A stretch of 64,000 nucleotides of DNA from VRUE01 sp963816785. GTDB lineage: Bacteria; Actinomycetota; Thermoleophilia; Solirubrobacterales; 70-9. The notes beneath the pieces are model-generated. The model saw only the letters and a program-made list of their open reading frames with translations, did not search any database and had not been told where the DNA came from. A program made the position numbers and the translations under genes. The DNA lies in the NCBI GenBank assembly GCA_963816785.1, contig CAWFLL010000004.1:496001-560000 (forward strand), read 5' to 3'. This document shows positions 24,928-33,178 of this stretch, piece by piece. How positions within the stretch are numbered: the stretch's first letter is position 1; each line of letters opens with the position of its first letter.

Positions 24928-25194
24928 TTGCGGGGCGTGATCATGCTGCCGCGCCGCGCCCGCCTTGCCGCCGCCCTCCTGATGGCGCTCGTGCTTTCCC
25001 TGGTCGCGACGCCCGCGGCCCTCGCCGATAACGGCGCCGGCCTCGCCGGGCCCCTCACCGACAAGACCGTCACCTTCTTCTGCTTCGGCGTGATCATCTT
25101 CTTCGCGGTCCTGCCGATCGTCCTCTCGCTGCTCCAGGAACACCTCGAGAAGCGGAAGGAAATGCGCCGCTACGACCTCGACCGCTTCGGCTAG
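24928..25194 (+). CDS. Small secreted or membrane protein with signal peptide and one helix
   Basis: An 88-residue protein: signal peptide LAAALLMALVLSLVATPAALA, a short Gly/Asp-rich stretch, one membrane helix FFCFGVIIFFAVLPIVLSLL, and a charged tail LQEHLEKRKEMRRYDLDRFG. GGAGG at 24914-24918 favours the TTG at 24928; GTG at 24937 and ATG at 24943 are other options. It converges on the HD-domain gene with 2 bases between stops. No family recognised. Confidence 0.6.
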   Translation: MRGVIMLPRRARLAAALLMALVLSLVATPAALADNGAGLAGPLTDKTVTFFCFGVIIFFAVLPIVLSLLQEHLEKRKEMRRYDLDRFG

Positions 25195-25196
25195 CG

Positions 25197-26045
25197 CTAG
25201 CCCAGTTTGAACCCGGAGAGCAGGCGTTTCTCGCTCTCGCCCTCGATCTCCGCGACGACCTCGACCCGGCCCTCGAGCGGGGTGCCGCGGATCTTCGTCG
25301 CCAGCAGGTCGTCGACCTGGAAGATCCCGGCCGAGTTGTTGAGCTGGATCTCGATCCGCACCGGCCGCTCTTTCCCCGCCTCGATTCGGACCTCGTCGAC
25401 GGCGGCGGCGGAGATCGAGTGGATTCCCTCGCGCCCGGCCTCGAGCGGGATCCGGATCCGTCCCTGCGCCATGTCGAGCGCATCGGCGACCCTGACGACG
25501 CCGGCCTCGACGGTGTATGGCTCGCCGCGGCGGCGGTGGCCGATGATCGCGTGGAGGATCTCCGAGGCGATCACAGTGCGTTTCGGCTCTTTGTAGGAGC
25601 CGGCCAGCAGCCGATCGAGGGCGCCGGCGGCAAGGAAGAGGCTGTAGGCCTCATGGTCGTTGCGGTGGATCGACATGCCGATGTCGTGCAGCAGCGCGCC
25701 CCCGGCGACGACGACCTCGGCGTCCCGCGTCGACATCCCGTGATCGCTGACGACGGCCGGCTCGACGTCCGCCTTGACCAGCAGTCGCAGCAGCCGCAGG
25801 GCGATGTTGAGGACGATCTGCGTGTGGACCCAGGAGTGGTCCGACATCCCGAGCCGTTCGGCGTGGACCTGGGCCATGTACCACCAGGCGCGCACCTGCT
25901 CGTCCTCGTTGACCGCGGCGAGGAAGCTCTCGAGTTTGCGGTTGCCGCGGGTCGGTGCCCGGACCGTGGCCTCGTCGATCGCCTCCTGGAGCGGCTTGGG
26001 AGTGGGGCCCTGGGGGTTCGGAGCGGGAACTCGCTCGTCGTTCAT
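25197..26045 (-). CDS. HD domain metal-dependent phosphohydrolase
   Basis: A 282-residue protein. The HD motif elements are His in SDHSWVHTQIVLNIALRLLRLL, the His-Asp pair in GGALLHDIGMSIHRNDHE, and the later IIGHRRRGEPYTVEAGVVRVADALDMAQGR, where the final Asp completes the metal site. A C-terminal beta-rich part (RPVRIEIQLNNSAGIFQVDDLL) has no recognised name. Such enzymes hydrolyse nucleotide or cyclic-nucleotide phosphates; a specific substrate cannot be read from the sequence. It follows rpf with a strong hairpin between. Confidence 0.75.
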   Translation of the reverse strand: MNDERVPAPNPQGPTPKPLQEAIDEATVRAPTRGNRKLESFLAAVNEDEQVRAWWYMAQVHAERLGMSDHSWVHTQIVLNIALRLLRLLVKADVEPAVVSDHGMSTRDAEVVVAGGALLHDIGMSIHRNDHEAYSLFLAAGALDRLLAGSYKEPKRTVIASEILHAIIGHRRRGEPYTVEAGVVRVADALDMAQGRIRIPLEAGREGIHSISAAAVDEVRIEAGKERPVRIEIQLNNSAGIFQVDDLLATKIRGTPLEGRVEVVAEIEGESEKRLLSGFKLG

Positions 26046-26060
26046 CGAAAGATGATCGTA

Positions 26061-26086
26061 GGGCAGGGGCCGGGCGGCCCCTGCCC
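26061..26086 (-). terminator. GC-rich hairpin between rpf-like and HD genes
   Basis: GGGCAGGGGCC at 26061-26071 and its exact complement at 26076-26086 form an 11-base-pair stem with a 4-base loop. It lies just after the rpf-like stop and 16 bases before the HD gene start. No T tract follows, as is common for GC-rich actinobacterial terminators. Confidence 0.6.
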
Positions 26087-26095
26087 TTCACCCGC

Positions 26096-26587
26096 TCAGC
26101 CGCAGATCGGCCAGGGGCTGGACCCCGAGCTGGCATAGAGAAGCGCCGCTCGGTAGTCCTGCTCGGCCTCGGGGGCGGCGGCGGGATCGCCACTGCCGCC
26201 GACCGCGGCCCATGTTTCGAACGAGAACTGGTACTTCCCGCGGTAGCTGCCGTCCGAGGAGACGGCGGTCGGGTCGCCGCCGGACTCGCAGGAGGCGATC
26301 GCCTCCAGGGTCGAGGGGGCGACGCCTCCGGGGAGGGTGGCAAACGCCTCGCGGCGCTGGCGTCGCAGCTCGGCGCGGCGGGCGGCGCGGATCCGCCGCA
26401 CCCCGACGTCGATCGCGTGGTGGAAGCTGGTGACCGGGCGGGTCAGCACGGCGAGCGCCGCCGGACGCGCATCGGCGAGGCCGATGCGCGGCTTCGAGCC
26501 GTCCCCGCCGCCGGCGCCGATGGCGGCAGCGGGAAAGGCGAAGGCTGCGATGAGGACAAGGACTGAATATGTGCGGTTTGTAAGCAA
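26096..26587 (-). CDS. Resuscitation-promoting factor-like transglycosylase
   Basis: A 163-residue secreted protein. A signal peptide (SVLVLIAAFAFPAAAIGAG) is followed by a basic helical linker. The last 70 residues are an Rpf-type lysozyme-like domain: IASCESGGDPTAVSSDGSYRGKYQFSFETW with the catalytic Glu in ASCESGGD, then AALLYASSGSSPWPICG with the second cysteine of the usual disulfide. It would cut peptidoglycan outside the cell. Divergent from purU with 63 bases between starts. Confidence 0.85.
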   Translation of the reverse strand: MLTNRTYSVLVLIAAFAFPAAAIGAGGGDGSKPRIGLADARPAALAVLTRPVTSFHHAIDVGVRRIRAARRAELRRQRREAFATLPGGVAPSTLEAIASCESGGDPTAVSSDGSYRGKYQFSFETWAAVGGSGDPAAAPEAEQDYRAALLYASSGSSPWPICG

Positions 26588-26650
26588 GCGCGGAACCGTG
26601 GCTGGGCTCCGCGCCCCGGAGAGTGAGGGGCATCACACTGCTCACATTCA

Positions 26651-27607
26651 ATGCGTCAATCGCAACTAGCTCAGGCATGCGGAGGGGGTCCTGAACAAGA
26701 TCTGAACCTTGTCTTGCAGGGGATTCGGGCGGATCTTGGGGATGATTCGCCGATCGAGGACGAGCATCCGACATCGCGGCTGCTACTCGCGTGCCCGGAT
26801 CGGCCGGGCCTGATCGCGGCGGTCAGCGGCTTCCTCGCCGACGCCGGCCTCAACATCGTCGACGCCGACCAGCACTCGAGCCATGAGGGGCGGTTCTTCA
26901 TGCGGATGGCGTTCGAGCCGGCGGCCGAGGCGGAGCGGGAGGCCATCTACCGGAGGTTCCGCGAGGAGATCGCCGAGCCGCTGGAGATGGAGCACCGTTT
27001 CGCCGAGTCGAGCGAGCGCAAGCGGGTGGCGGTGATGGTCTCCCGCGAAGACCACTGCCTCTCCGACCTGCTCTGGCGCTGGCGCAGCGGCGAGCTGGGC
27101 GCCGAGATCGTCTGCGTCGTCTCGAACCACCCCGACCACGCCGACCAGGTCGAGTCCCTCGGCCTCGCCTATCACCACGTCCCGGTCGAGGCGGGGGCCG
27201 GGGACGCCGCCGAGCGGCGCACGCTGGAGCTGCTGGGCGGCGGGGTCGACCTGCTCGTCCTCGCCCGCTACATGCAGATCCTCAGCGGCGACTTCCTGCG
27301 CCGCCTCGAAGCGCCGGCGATCAACATCCACCACAGCTTCCTGCCGGCGTTCGTCGGCGCCGACCCCTACGCCCGCGCCCACGAGCGCGGGGTGAAGCTG
27401 ATCGGCGCCACCGCCCACTACGTGACCGAGGAGCTCGACGCCGGCCCGATCATCGACCAGGACGTGACCAGGGTCAGCCACCGGGACGAGACCGAGGACC
27501 TGATGCGGATCGGGCGCGACATCGAGCGCCTCGTCCTCGCCCGCGCCGTCAAGGCCCACATCGACGACCGGGTCCTGCTCGACGGCGAGCGGACGATCGT
27601 CTTCTGA
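26651..27607 (+). CDS. purU: Formyltetrahydrofolate deformylase
   Basis: Up to 318 residues. An ACT domain comes first (LLLACPDRPGLIAAVSGFLADAGLNIVDADQHSS). The formyltransferase-fold catalytic domain follows, with VVSNHPDHADQVESLGLAYHHVPV, LVLARYMQILSGDFLRR and INIHHSFLPAFVGADPYARAHERGVKLIGATAHYVTEELDAGPII; His, Asn and Asp of the active site are present. It releases formate from 10-formyl-tetrahydrofolate, balancing one-carbon pools. The first 35 residues before the ACT domain are longer than usual, so translation may begin later, perhaps at a TTG near 26716. Confidence 0.9.
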   Translation: MRQSQLAQACGGGPEQDLNLVLQGIRADLGDDSPIEDEHPTSRLLLACPDRPGLIAAVSGFLADAGLNIVDADQHSSHEGRFFMRMAFEPAAEAEREAIYRRFREEIAEPLEMEHRFAESSERKRVAVMVSREDHCLSDLLWRWRSGELGAEIVCVVSNHPDHADQVESLGLAYHHVPVEAGAGDAAERRTLELLGGGVDLLVLARYMQILSGDFLRRLEAPAINIHHSFLPAFVGADPYARAHERGVKLIGATAHYVTEELDAGPIIDQDVTRVSHRDETEDLMRIGRDIERLVLARAVKAHIDDRVLLDGERTIVF

Positions 27608-27660
27608 GCGCGCACGGCTCCTGGCTGTCCGGCCAGCCCGATGGCGTATCGTGCGCTCCG

Positions 27661-29010
27661 ATGGAGCAGGCGACGATCGCACGCCCCTCTCCCACCACCG
27701 CGGCGCTGGCTCCCCCAGGTCCGAGGCTGCCGGCCACGCTGCAGGCCCTCAGCTATGCGCGCGACCCGCTCGGCTTCCTGATCAACCTCCACCGCCGCTA
27801 CGGTGACGTCTTCTCCGTCTCCTTCCCCTTCTTCGACCGGCTCGTCTACGTCGCCGACCCGGGACTGGTCAAGGCGGTGTTCACCGGCTCCCCCGAGCAG
27901 TTCCACGCGGGCGAGGCGAACGCCGCGGTGCTCGAGCCGGCGCTGGGGCCGAATTCGGTGCTGACGCTCGACGAGGGGCCGCACATGCGACAGAGAAAGC
28001 TGCTGCTGCCGCCATTCCATGGCGAGCGGATCGAGCGCTACGGAGAGCTGATCCGGGAGATCACGATGCGGGAGATGGAGGTCTGGCCGGTCGGCGAGGC
28101 CTTCGCGCTGCGACCGCACACGCAGCGGATCACCCTGGCCGTGATCATGCGCGCCGTCTTCGGCGTCCACGACGGGTCGCGCCTGGCGCGCTTCGGGCGC
28201 CTGATCGACGAGTTCAGCGGCCGCGTCAACGCCGTGATCGCGTTTCCGCCGCTGCAGCGCAACCTCGGGCGCTGGAGCCCCTGGGCGCGCTTCCTGCGGG
28301 CCCGCGCGGCGCTCGACGAGTTCATCTACGAGGAGATCGCGATCCGGCGCGCCGTCCTCGACGCGGGCGGGACCGATCACGACGACGTCCTCTCGCTGCT
28401 GCTGGGCGCCCGCGACGAGGACGGCAGCCCGATGAGCGACGAGGAGCTGCGCGACGAGCTGGTGACGGTCCTCGGGGCCGGGCACGAGACGACCGCGACC
28501 GGGCTGGCCTGGGCGATGGAGCGGGTGCTGCGGACGCCGCGGGTGCTGGAGCGTCTGCGCGAGTCGGTCGCCGCCGGCGAGGACTCCTACCTCGACGCGA
28601 CGATCAGGGAGACCCTGCGCGCCCGGCCGGTGATCGTCGACGTGGCGCGGAAGCTGACCGCGCCGGCGCAGATCGGCGGCTACGAGGTGCCGGCCGGGTG
28701 CTACCTGATGGCGGCGATCGCGGCCCTGCACTACCGCGATGACCTCTTCCCGGATCCCGACCAGTTCCGCCCCGAGCGCTTTCTCGACCGCAGGACCGAC
28801 ACCTATGCCTGGATTCCCTTCGGCGGAGGCGTGCGCCGCTGTATCGGCGCCGCCTTCGCAGAGTTCGAGATGCGGGTGGTGCTGCGGGCGATCCTCGAGC
28901 GGGCCGACCTCAGCGTCCCCGACCCGGCCCCGGAACGGATCAAGGTCCGGAACATCACCCTCGCCCCCGGGAAGGGCACCCGGGTGACCCTCGATCGACC
29001 GCTGCGCTGA
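27661..29010 (+). CDS. Cytochrome P450
   Basis: A 449-residue P450 without a membrane anchor. Diagnostic motifs are the I-helix LGAGHETTATGLAWAME, the K-helix ETLRARP (ExxR), PDQFRPERFLDRR, and the heme loop FGGGVRRCIGAAFAEFEM with the axial Cys. The sequence resembles bacterial CYP families that accept terpenoid or fatty substrates, but the substrate is unknown. The stop overlaps the ATG of the next gene by one base (TGATG). No ferredoxin gene is adjacent. Confidence 0.93.
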   Translation: MEQATIARPSPTTAALAPPGPRLPATLQALSYARDPLGFLINLHRRYGDVFSVSFPFFDRLVYVADPGLVKAVFTGSPEQFHAGEANAAVLEPALGPNSVLTLDEGPHMRQRKLLLPPFHGERIERYGELIREITMREMEVWPVGEAFALRPHTQRITLAVIMRAVFGVHDGSRLARFGRLIDEFSGRVNAVIAFPPLQRNLGRWSPWARFLRARAALDEFIYEEIAIRRAVLDAGGTDHDDVLSLLLGARDEDGSPMSDEELRDELVTVLGAGHETTATGLAWAMERVLRTPRVLERLRESVAAGEDSYLDATIRETLRARPVIVDVARKLTAPAQIGGYEVPAGCYLMAAIAALHYRDDLFPDPDQFRPERFLDRRTDTYAWIPFGGGVRRCIGAAFAEFEMRVVLRAILERADLSVPDPAPERIKVRNITLAPGKGTRVTLDRPLR

Positions 29011-29582
29011 TGGGGTGGCCGCGAGGCGTGTCGGAGTGGGGCACGACGCCGGCCGAGCGCGCGGGGCGATTCCCGTGCGACCGCCACGTCCCGGGGGCGG
29101 ATCTGACGCTCTACCGGGCGGTCGACGTCGAGGCGCCCCGCAGCGTCACCTTCCGCTGGCTGTGCCAGCTGCGCGCAGCCCCCTACAGCTACGACAAGCT
29201 CGACAACCTGGGACGGCGGAGCCCTCAGTCGCTGACGCCCGGCCTCGATCGGCTGGCGCCGGGCCAACGCGTGCAGACGATCTTCCGCCTGGTCGAGTTC
29301 GAGGCCGGCAGCTCGCTGACGATCGTCAGCGACGGCCCCCTGTTCGGCCGCGTCGCCTGCACCTACCGCGCGGTGGAGCGGGGCGAGAGCGGCTCGCGGA
29401 TCGTCGTCAAGATCGTCGCCAGGCGCCGAAGCTCGCCGGCGGCGCGGCTGATCCGCCTGGTCCTCCCCGCGGGCGACCTGGTGATGATGCGCCGCCAGCT
29501 GCTCAACCTCAAGGAGCTCGCCGAGGGAACCGCCCGCGACGAGGGCGCGGCCGCGATCGCGCCGGCCGGGCTGACGGCGTAG
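29010..29582 (+). CDS. SRPBCC family protein
   Basis: A 190-residue protein with the START/polyketide cyclase-like pattern: LTLYRAVDVEAPRSVTFRWLCQLRAAPYSYDKLDNLGRR, then alternating strands GSSLTIVSD and SRIVVKIVA, and a long C-terminal helix with VLPAGDLVMMRRQLLNLKEL. The conserved PYSYD segment occurs in a class of actinobacterial SRPBCC proteins. The fold binds hydrophobic ligands. Translational coupling to the P450 suggests work on the same molecule. Confidence 0.7.
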   Translation: MGWPRGVSEWGTTPAERAGRFPCDRHVPGADLTLYRAVDVEAPRSVTFRWLCQLRAAPYSYDKLDNLGRRSPQSLTPGLDRLAPGQRVQTIFRLVEFEAGSSLTIVSDGPLFGRVACTYRAVERGESGSRIVVKIVARRRSSPAARLIRLVLPAGDLVMMRRQLLNLKELAEGTARDEGAAAIAPAGLTA

Positions 29583-29591
29583 CCTCACCGC

Positions 29592-30098
29592 ATGGAGCGC
29601 GAGCAGCTGCGGGCGATACAGACGCCGCTGAAGGAGCGCTACGAGGAGAGCTCGGAGGCGGCCATGGTCACCCTCACCGCCGCCGGCGCCCTCGGCGAGG
29701 GCGTCTCCTGCTCGGTCGAGACCGGCCGCGCTTTGGCCGAGGCGGGGCTGCACCCGGCGGCCGGGGGCGACGGCTCGCTGCTCTGCTCGGGCGACATGCT
29801 GCTGGAGGCGCTGGTCGCCTGCGCCGGGGTGACGCTGCGGGCCGTCGCGACCTCGCTCGGCATCCCGGTCGAGTCTGGGCGGGTGGTTGCCGAGGGCGAC
29901 CTCGACTTCCGCGGCACGCTCGCCGTTGACCGCGGGGCGCCGGTCGGCTTTCGGGCGATCAGGCTCAGCTTCGACCTCGAGACGAACGCCGACGAGGATG
30001 AACTTGCCACGCTTCTGAAGCTGACCGAGCGCTACTGCACGGTGTTCCAAACACTGGCGATCCCGCCGCAGCTCTCGTCGGAGATCCACACCGGCTAG
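29592..30098 (+). CDS. OsmC/Ohr family protein
   Basis: A 168-residue OsmC-fold protein. LLCSGDMLLEALVACAGVTLRAVATSLGI gives the helix with the conserved second Cys; the first Cys is in LLCSGD. FRAIRLSFDLETNADEDELATLLKLTERYCTVFQTL completes the fold. Members reduce organic peroxides with thiols; others in this subgroup have unknown function. It lies 9 bases after the SRPBCC gene and 16 bases before the MBL gene. Confidence 0.82.
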   Translation: MEREQLRAIQTPLKERYEESSEAAMVTLTAAGALGEGVSCSVETGRALAEAGLHPAAGGDGSLLCSGDMLLEALVACAGVTLRAVATSLGIPVESGRVVAEGDLDFRGTLAVDRGAPVGFRAIRLSFDLETNADEDELATLLKLTERYCTVFQTLAIPPQLSSEIHTG

Positions 30099-30114
30099 TC
30101 CCGGGGATCCCTCG

Positions 30115-31041
30115 ATGGCAAGCCCGCTGCGACATCTGGGAGAGCTGGCGAGAGCCCGCGCGACGCGGCGCACCACAGAGCGCGAGGACGGGCAGGCGCT
30201 GGAGGAGCTGGAGGCGCGGCCGCTCGAGCTGCCGGCCGGGCTGGAGATCGAATGGCTGGGTGTCTCCGGCTATCGGCTGACCCACGAGGGACAGACGCTC
30301 TTCATCGACCCCTTCCTCTCGCGAGTCCCGTTTCGCGACCTCCTCCTCCGCCGTCCGAACCTGCCGCAGGCGGCGACTCTCGACCGCTTCCTGAGGGCGC
30401 CTGGTCGGGTGGTCGGCGTCCTCGTCGGCCACACCCACTTCGACCACGCCGTCGACGCTCCGGAGATCGCCCGCCGCTTCGAGTGCAGCGCCTACGGGTC
30501 GAGCTCGTTGGTCAACCTGATGGCGCTTCACGGGCTGGCCGACCGGGCGGTCGATGTGGAGCCGTACCGAACCTACGAGCTGGGCCCGTTCGAGGTCAGC
30601 TTCACCCCCAGCCTCCACTCGAAGCTGCTGCTGGGCCTCGCCGTCCCCTTCGACGGCGACCTGACCTGCGAGCACCTCGACTCCCTCTCGCCGGGCGCCT
30701 ATCGCTGCGGGCAGGTTTGGGGGATCTCGATCCGGGTCGGTGGGCTGCGGCTCTACCACCAGGGCAGCGCCAACCTGATCGAGGACGCGATCCGGGAGAA
30801 GGGCGTCGACGTCTTCCTCGCCGGCGTCGCCGGTCGTAGCTTCACGCCCGGCTACTGGAAGCGGATCCTGCCGCGGCTCGAGCCGAAGGTGGTCGTGCCG
30901 ACCCACTACGACAACTTCTTCCGCCCATTGGGAGCCCCGATTGAGTTCGTCTCCAATGCCCAGGTCGCCGGACTGCCCGAGGAGATCGGGGCGGTCAGCT
31001 CTGAGATCGAGCTCGCGGCGCTGCCGCGCTCGGACCTCTAG
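30115..31041 (+). CDS. Metallo-beta-lactamase-fold hydrolase (UlaG-like)
   Basis: A 308-residue MBL-fold protein. After a 45-residue charged lead comes LEIEWLGVSGYRLTHEGQTLFIDPFLSR, then the metal motif GHTHFDHAVDAPEIARRF. GISIRVGGLRLYHQGSANLI and PKVVVPTHYDNFF provide later ligands. The family includes UlaG and N-acyl phosphatidylethanolamine hydrolase-like proteins, so the substrate is open. Last of the four-gene P450 operon; its stop overlaps the convergent DUF1697 gene. Confidence 0.8.
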   Translation: MASPLRHLGELARARATRRTTEREDGQALEELEARPLELPAGLEIEWLGVSGYRLTHEGQTLFIDPFLSRVPFRDLLLRRPNLPQAATLDRFLRAPGRVVGVLVGHTHFDHAVDAPEIARRFECSAYGSSSLVNLMALHGLADRAVDVEPYRTYELGPFEVSFTPSLHSKLLLGLAVPFDGDLTCEHLDSLSPGAYRCGQVWGISIRVGGLRLYHQGSANLIEDAIREKGVDVFLAGVAGRSFTPGYWKRILPRLEPKVVVPTHYDNFFRPLGAPIEFVSNAQVAGLPEEIGAVSSEIELAALPRSDL

Positions 31042-31577
31042 CCGACGATCCTCGCGGCGATCTGCTTGATCGTGCCCATGGTCCGAATCGTCGTCAGGCC
31101 GAGGGCGGCGCCGATCGCTTTCAGGTCGAGCTCGGATTCCGACATGCCGCCGCTGGGCAGCCAGTAGAGCTCGCGGCCGTCGATCGCGAGACGGTCCTCG
31201 TCCGTGGCCAGGGCGAGCGCCTCTCGGCGGCCCCCCGCCGTTGGCTTCTCGAGCAGGAGCGCCACCTGGAGCTTGCCCTTCGAGGCCGCCAGGTGCCTGG
31301 GCTCGAACGGCTCGAGCTCGGCGATCGCCCGTACCTCGGCCCCACTCCGCAGGAAGACGGGAACCTCATAGCCGAGCGCGTCGGCGAGCCCTGATTCGAG
31401 GTGGTCCGCAATCGCCGCCGCGCCCCCCCAATCCGCGGTGAAGGTCACGTTGCCGCTGGCGCGGAAGGTCTCGACATCGTCGAAGCCGAGCTCGGCGACA
31501 TGGGCACCGAGCTCCCTGTTGCTGATCCTGCGGCCGCCGAGGTTCATCCCCCGCAGGAAGGCGGCGTACCTGGTCAT
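31038..31577 (-). CDS. DUF1697 family protein
   Basis: A 179-residue protein with the family opening RYAAFLRGMNLGGRRISNRELGAHVAELGFDDVETFRASGNVTF, and the closing ELYWLPSGGMSESELDLKAIGAALGLTTIRTMGTIKQIAARI. The fold contains two ferredoxin-like halves; the biochemical role is not known. It shares stop bases with the MBL gene and diverges from the peroxiredoxin gene, 46 bases away. Confidence 0.85.
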   Translation of the reverse strand: MTRYAAFLRGMNLGGRRISNRELGAHVAELGFDDVETFRASGNVTFTADWGGAAAIADHLESGLADALGYEVPVFLRSGAEVRAIAELEPFEPRHLAASKGKLQVALLLEKPTAGGRREALALATDEDRLAIDGRELYWLPSGGMSESELDLKAIGAALGLTTIRTMGTIKQIAARIVG

Positions 31578-31623
31578 ATGGCCCCAGACTACGACGCGTG
31601 CCCGGAGCTGGGAAGCTCGGCCG

Positions 31624-32193
31624 ATGGACTACCTCCAGCTCCCCGACGACCTCCCCGTCCCCGAGGACGATGGGGCCGCCGACCATCTCGGCGGGCTGCC
31701 GGTGCCCGATCTGAGCCTGCCCTCGACCAAGGGCGGTGACGCGAGCCTGGCCGCCCTCGCGGGAGGCCTCCTGGTCGCCTATCTGTATCCGCGGACGGGG
31801 GTCCCGGGCGAGCCGTCGCCGGCCGGCTGGGATGACATTCCGGGCGCCAGGGGCTGCACTCCGCAGAGCTGCGCCTACCGCGATGCCCTTGACGAGTTCG
31901 ACCGCCTGGCCGCGACCGTGGTCGGGATCGGCGCCCAGAGCCCGGCCGAACAGCGCGAGTTCGCCGAGCGCGAGCGGATCCCGTTCCCGCTGCTGAGCGA
32001 TCCAGAGCTGCGGCTGGCGGCAGAGCTGCGCCTGCCCACCTTCGAGGTCGAGGGAATGACCCTCTACCGGCGGCTGACGCTCGTCGCCGAGAGAGGGCGG
32101 ATCGTGAAGGCCCTCTACCCGGTCTTCCCACCCGATCGAGACGCCGCCGAGGTGCTCGCCTGGCTGCAGCAGAATCGGCGAGAGATCGGCTAG
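31624..32193 (+). CDS. Peroxiredoxin (Bcp/AhpC-TSA family)
   Basis: A 189-residue thioredoxin-fold protein. PDLSLPSTKGGDASLAALAGGLLVAYLYPRTGVPGE is the first half. The active site is in GARGCTPQSCAYRDALDEF, where the first Cys fits the peroxidatic and the second, four residues on, the resolving Cys of BCP-type enzymes. An insert of about ten residues precedes the site. AQSPAEQREFAERERIPFPLLSDPELRLA is also typical. It would reduce hydroperoxides with thioredoxin-type donors. No strong ribosome binding site is seen, and its stop overlaps the next, convergent gene. Confidence 0.85.
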   Translation: MDYLQLPDDLPVPEDDGAADHLGGLPVPDLSLPSTKGGDASLAALAGGLLVAYLYPRTGVPGEPSPAGWDDIPGARGCTPQSCAYRDALDEFDRLAATVVGIGAQSPAEQREFAERERIPFPLLSDPELRLAAELRLPTFEVEGMTLYRRLTLVAERGRIVKALYPVFPPDRDAAEVLAWLQQNRREIG

Positions 32194-32702
32194 CGCCCGG
32201 GCAGGGCCCAGGGCGTGCGCCTCGGCACCCAACGCGGCACGTTGCGCCTGTAGGCGCGGTATTCGTCGCCGAAGCGCTGCTCCATCGCCCCCTCCTCATA
32301 GACGAGGAAGAAGACGTGGTTGACCGCGAAGAACGCCGCGGACCAGATCAGAAGCGGCACCGAGCCGAACAGGGCCGCCTCGCCGATCAGCACCGCGAGG
32401 ACGGCGGTGATCATCGGGTTGCGGACGTGTCGGTAGGGGCCCTCGACGACGAGATGCCGGGTCGGGTCCCATGGCGCGAGGGTCCCCTGGCCGACCCGGG
32501 CCAACAGGCGCACCGTCCACAGCCAAAGCGCGAGCCCGAGCGTGATCAGGGCGAGGCCGAGGAGAGCGGGAAGCGCGGCCGCCGCGCCGCTGAGGCCGCA
32601 TCCGATGTTCGTGCCGGAGGCGAGGAGGATCACGACCGGCACCGCAACCGCGGCCGTGCCAGGCAGAAGGACGATCGCGCGGGTATGGCGCCAGGCGCTC
32701 AA
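32190..32702 (-). CDS. Isoprenylcysteine carboxyl methyltransferase/phospholipid methyltransferase-like membrane protein
   Basis: A 170-residue protein with about four membrane helices. The SAM-binding C-terminal pattern of the ICMT/PEMT group is present: HLVVEGPYRHVRNPMITAVL followed by a helix pair, then VYEEGAMEQRFGDEYRAYRRNVPRWVP, with the conserved Glu and Arg-Tyr. Bacterial members methylate lipids or small hydrophobic molecules. It starts 17 bases beyond the 3' end of tmRNA on the same strand. Confidence 0.8.
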   Translation of the reverse strand: MSAWRHTRAIVLLPGTAAVAVPVVILLASGTNIGCGLSGAAAALPALLGLALITLGLALWLWTVRLLARVGQGTLAPWDPTRHLVVEGPYRHVRNPMITAVLAVLIGEAALFGSVPLLIWSAAFFAVNHVFFLVYEEGAMEQRFGDEYRAYRRNVPRWVPRRTPWALPGR

Positions 32703-32718
32703 GGCGTCAGCATGGTGA

Positions 32719-33076
32719 TGGAGGCGGCCGGAATCGAACCGGCGTCCCTGGTCGTAGCGCGAAGGCGTCTACAGGCATAGCCGGCGCTTGATTCTCGTCT
32801 CCCGGGGTCCGCGCCGGCGGGCACTGCGGGAGATAGAGCCCCTCAAGTGTCCCCTGGCGGCCGGGGCGCTCCGCCTGGGTTAGCCCGCAATTGAAGCCGG
32901 TGCCCCCCTCCGCGGGCGGGAGAGGGCCGACTCTCACTCACTCAGCTATTGACTAAGCGGCGAGGGCGAACTCATGGTCCGCACGTATTGGTTGGTGCCG
33001 GTGTTTAACGAGGCCTCCGGCAACCTCGACCTGCAACCGTTCGCACGGACCGACCAGGTCGAAGCCTGTCGCCCCC
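32719..33076 (-). ncRNA. ssrA: tmRNA (SsrA)
   Basis: A 358-base transfer-messenger RNA. The 5' end GGGGGCGACAGGCTTCGAC (from 33076) pairs with CGCCTCC at the 3' end (32720-32726), forming the seven-base acceptor stem with one G-U pair. GGTTCGATTCC-type T-arm sequence lies just inside it. CCA is not encoded: the discriminator A at 32719 is followed by TCA, so it must be added. The tag frame ends ADHEFALAA and stops at TAG (32953-32955); the resume codon is not assigned. It rescues stalled ribosomes together with SmpB, encoded 3.4 kb away. The divergent flavoprotein unit shares its promoter region. Confidence 0.95.
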
Positions 33077-33093
33077 GTGCTATGTCTCATGCG

Positions 33094-33103
33094 ATTGTAC
33101 GGT
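33094..33103. promoter_or_regulatory. Overlapping divergent -10 elements for ssrA and the 22-codon leader
   Basis: On the minus strand TACAAT (33094-33099) lies 17 bases upstream of the mature tmRNA end and fits a -10 hexamer for the precursor. On the plus strand TACGGT (33098-33103) fits TANNNT and sits 6 bases before the leader ATG at 33110. The two overlap by two bases, so transcription in the two directions should compete. No good -35 boxes are seen. Confidence 0.45.
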
Positions 33104-33109
33104 GTCGTC

Positions 33110-33178
33110 ATGAACGCGGAGCGAGCAAGCGTGCATATCTGGTTCCTCGCGCAGCGAGCGAAGCGTGAAGATCTGTGA
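33110..33178 (+). CDS. 22-residue leader peptide, copy 1 (upstream of flavoprotein gene)
   Basis: ATG at 33110, 22 sense codons, TGA at 33176-33178. The product starts MNAERASVHIWF and ends LAQRAKREDL. A second copy at 50531-50599 matches at 16 of 22 residues and about 61 of 71 bases, with the same length. There is no ribosome binding site, but a TANNNT hexamer lies exactly 6 bases before the ATG, as in leaderless mRNAs. The TGA overlaps the ATG of the next gene (TGATG), which implies coupled translation. A 30-base core (codons 3-12) is identical in both copies, so an RNA or DNA function is possible too. The encoded protein is not in any family I know. Confidence 0.6.
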   Translation: MNAERASVHIWFLAQRAKREDL

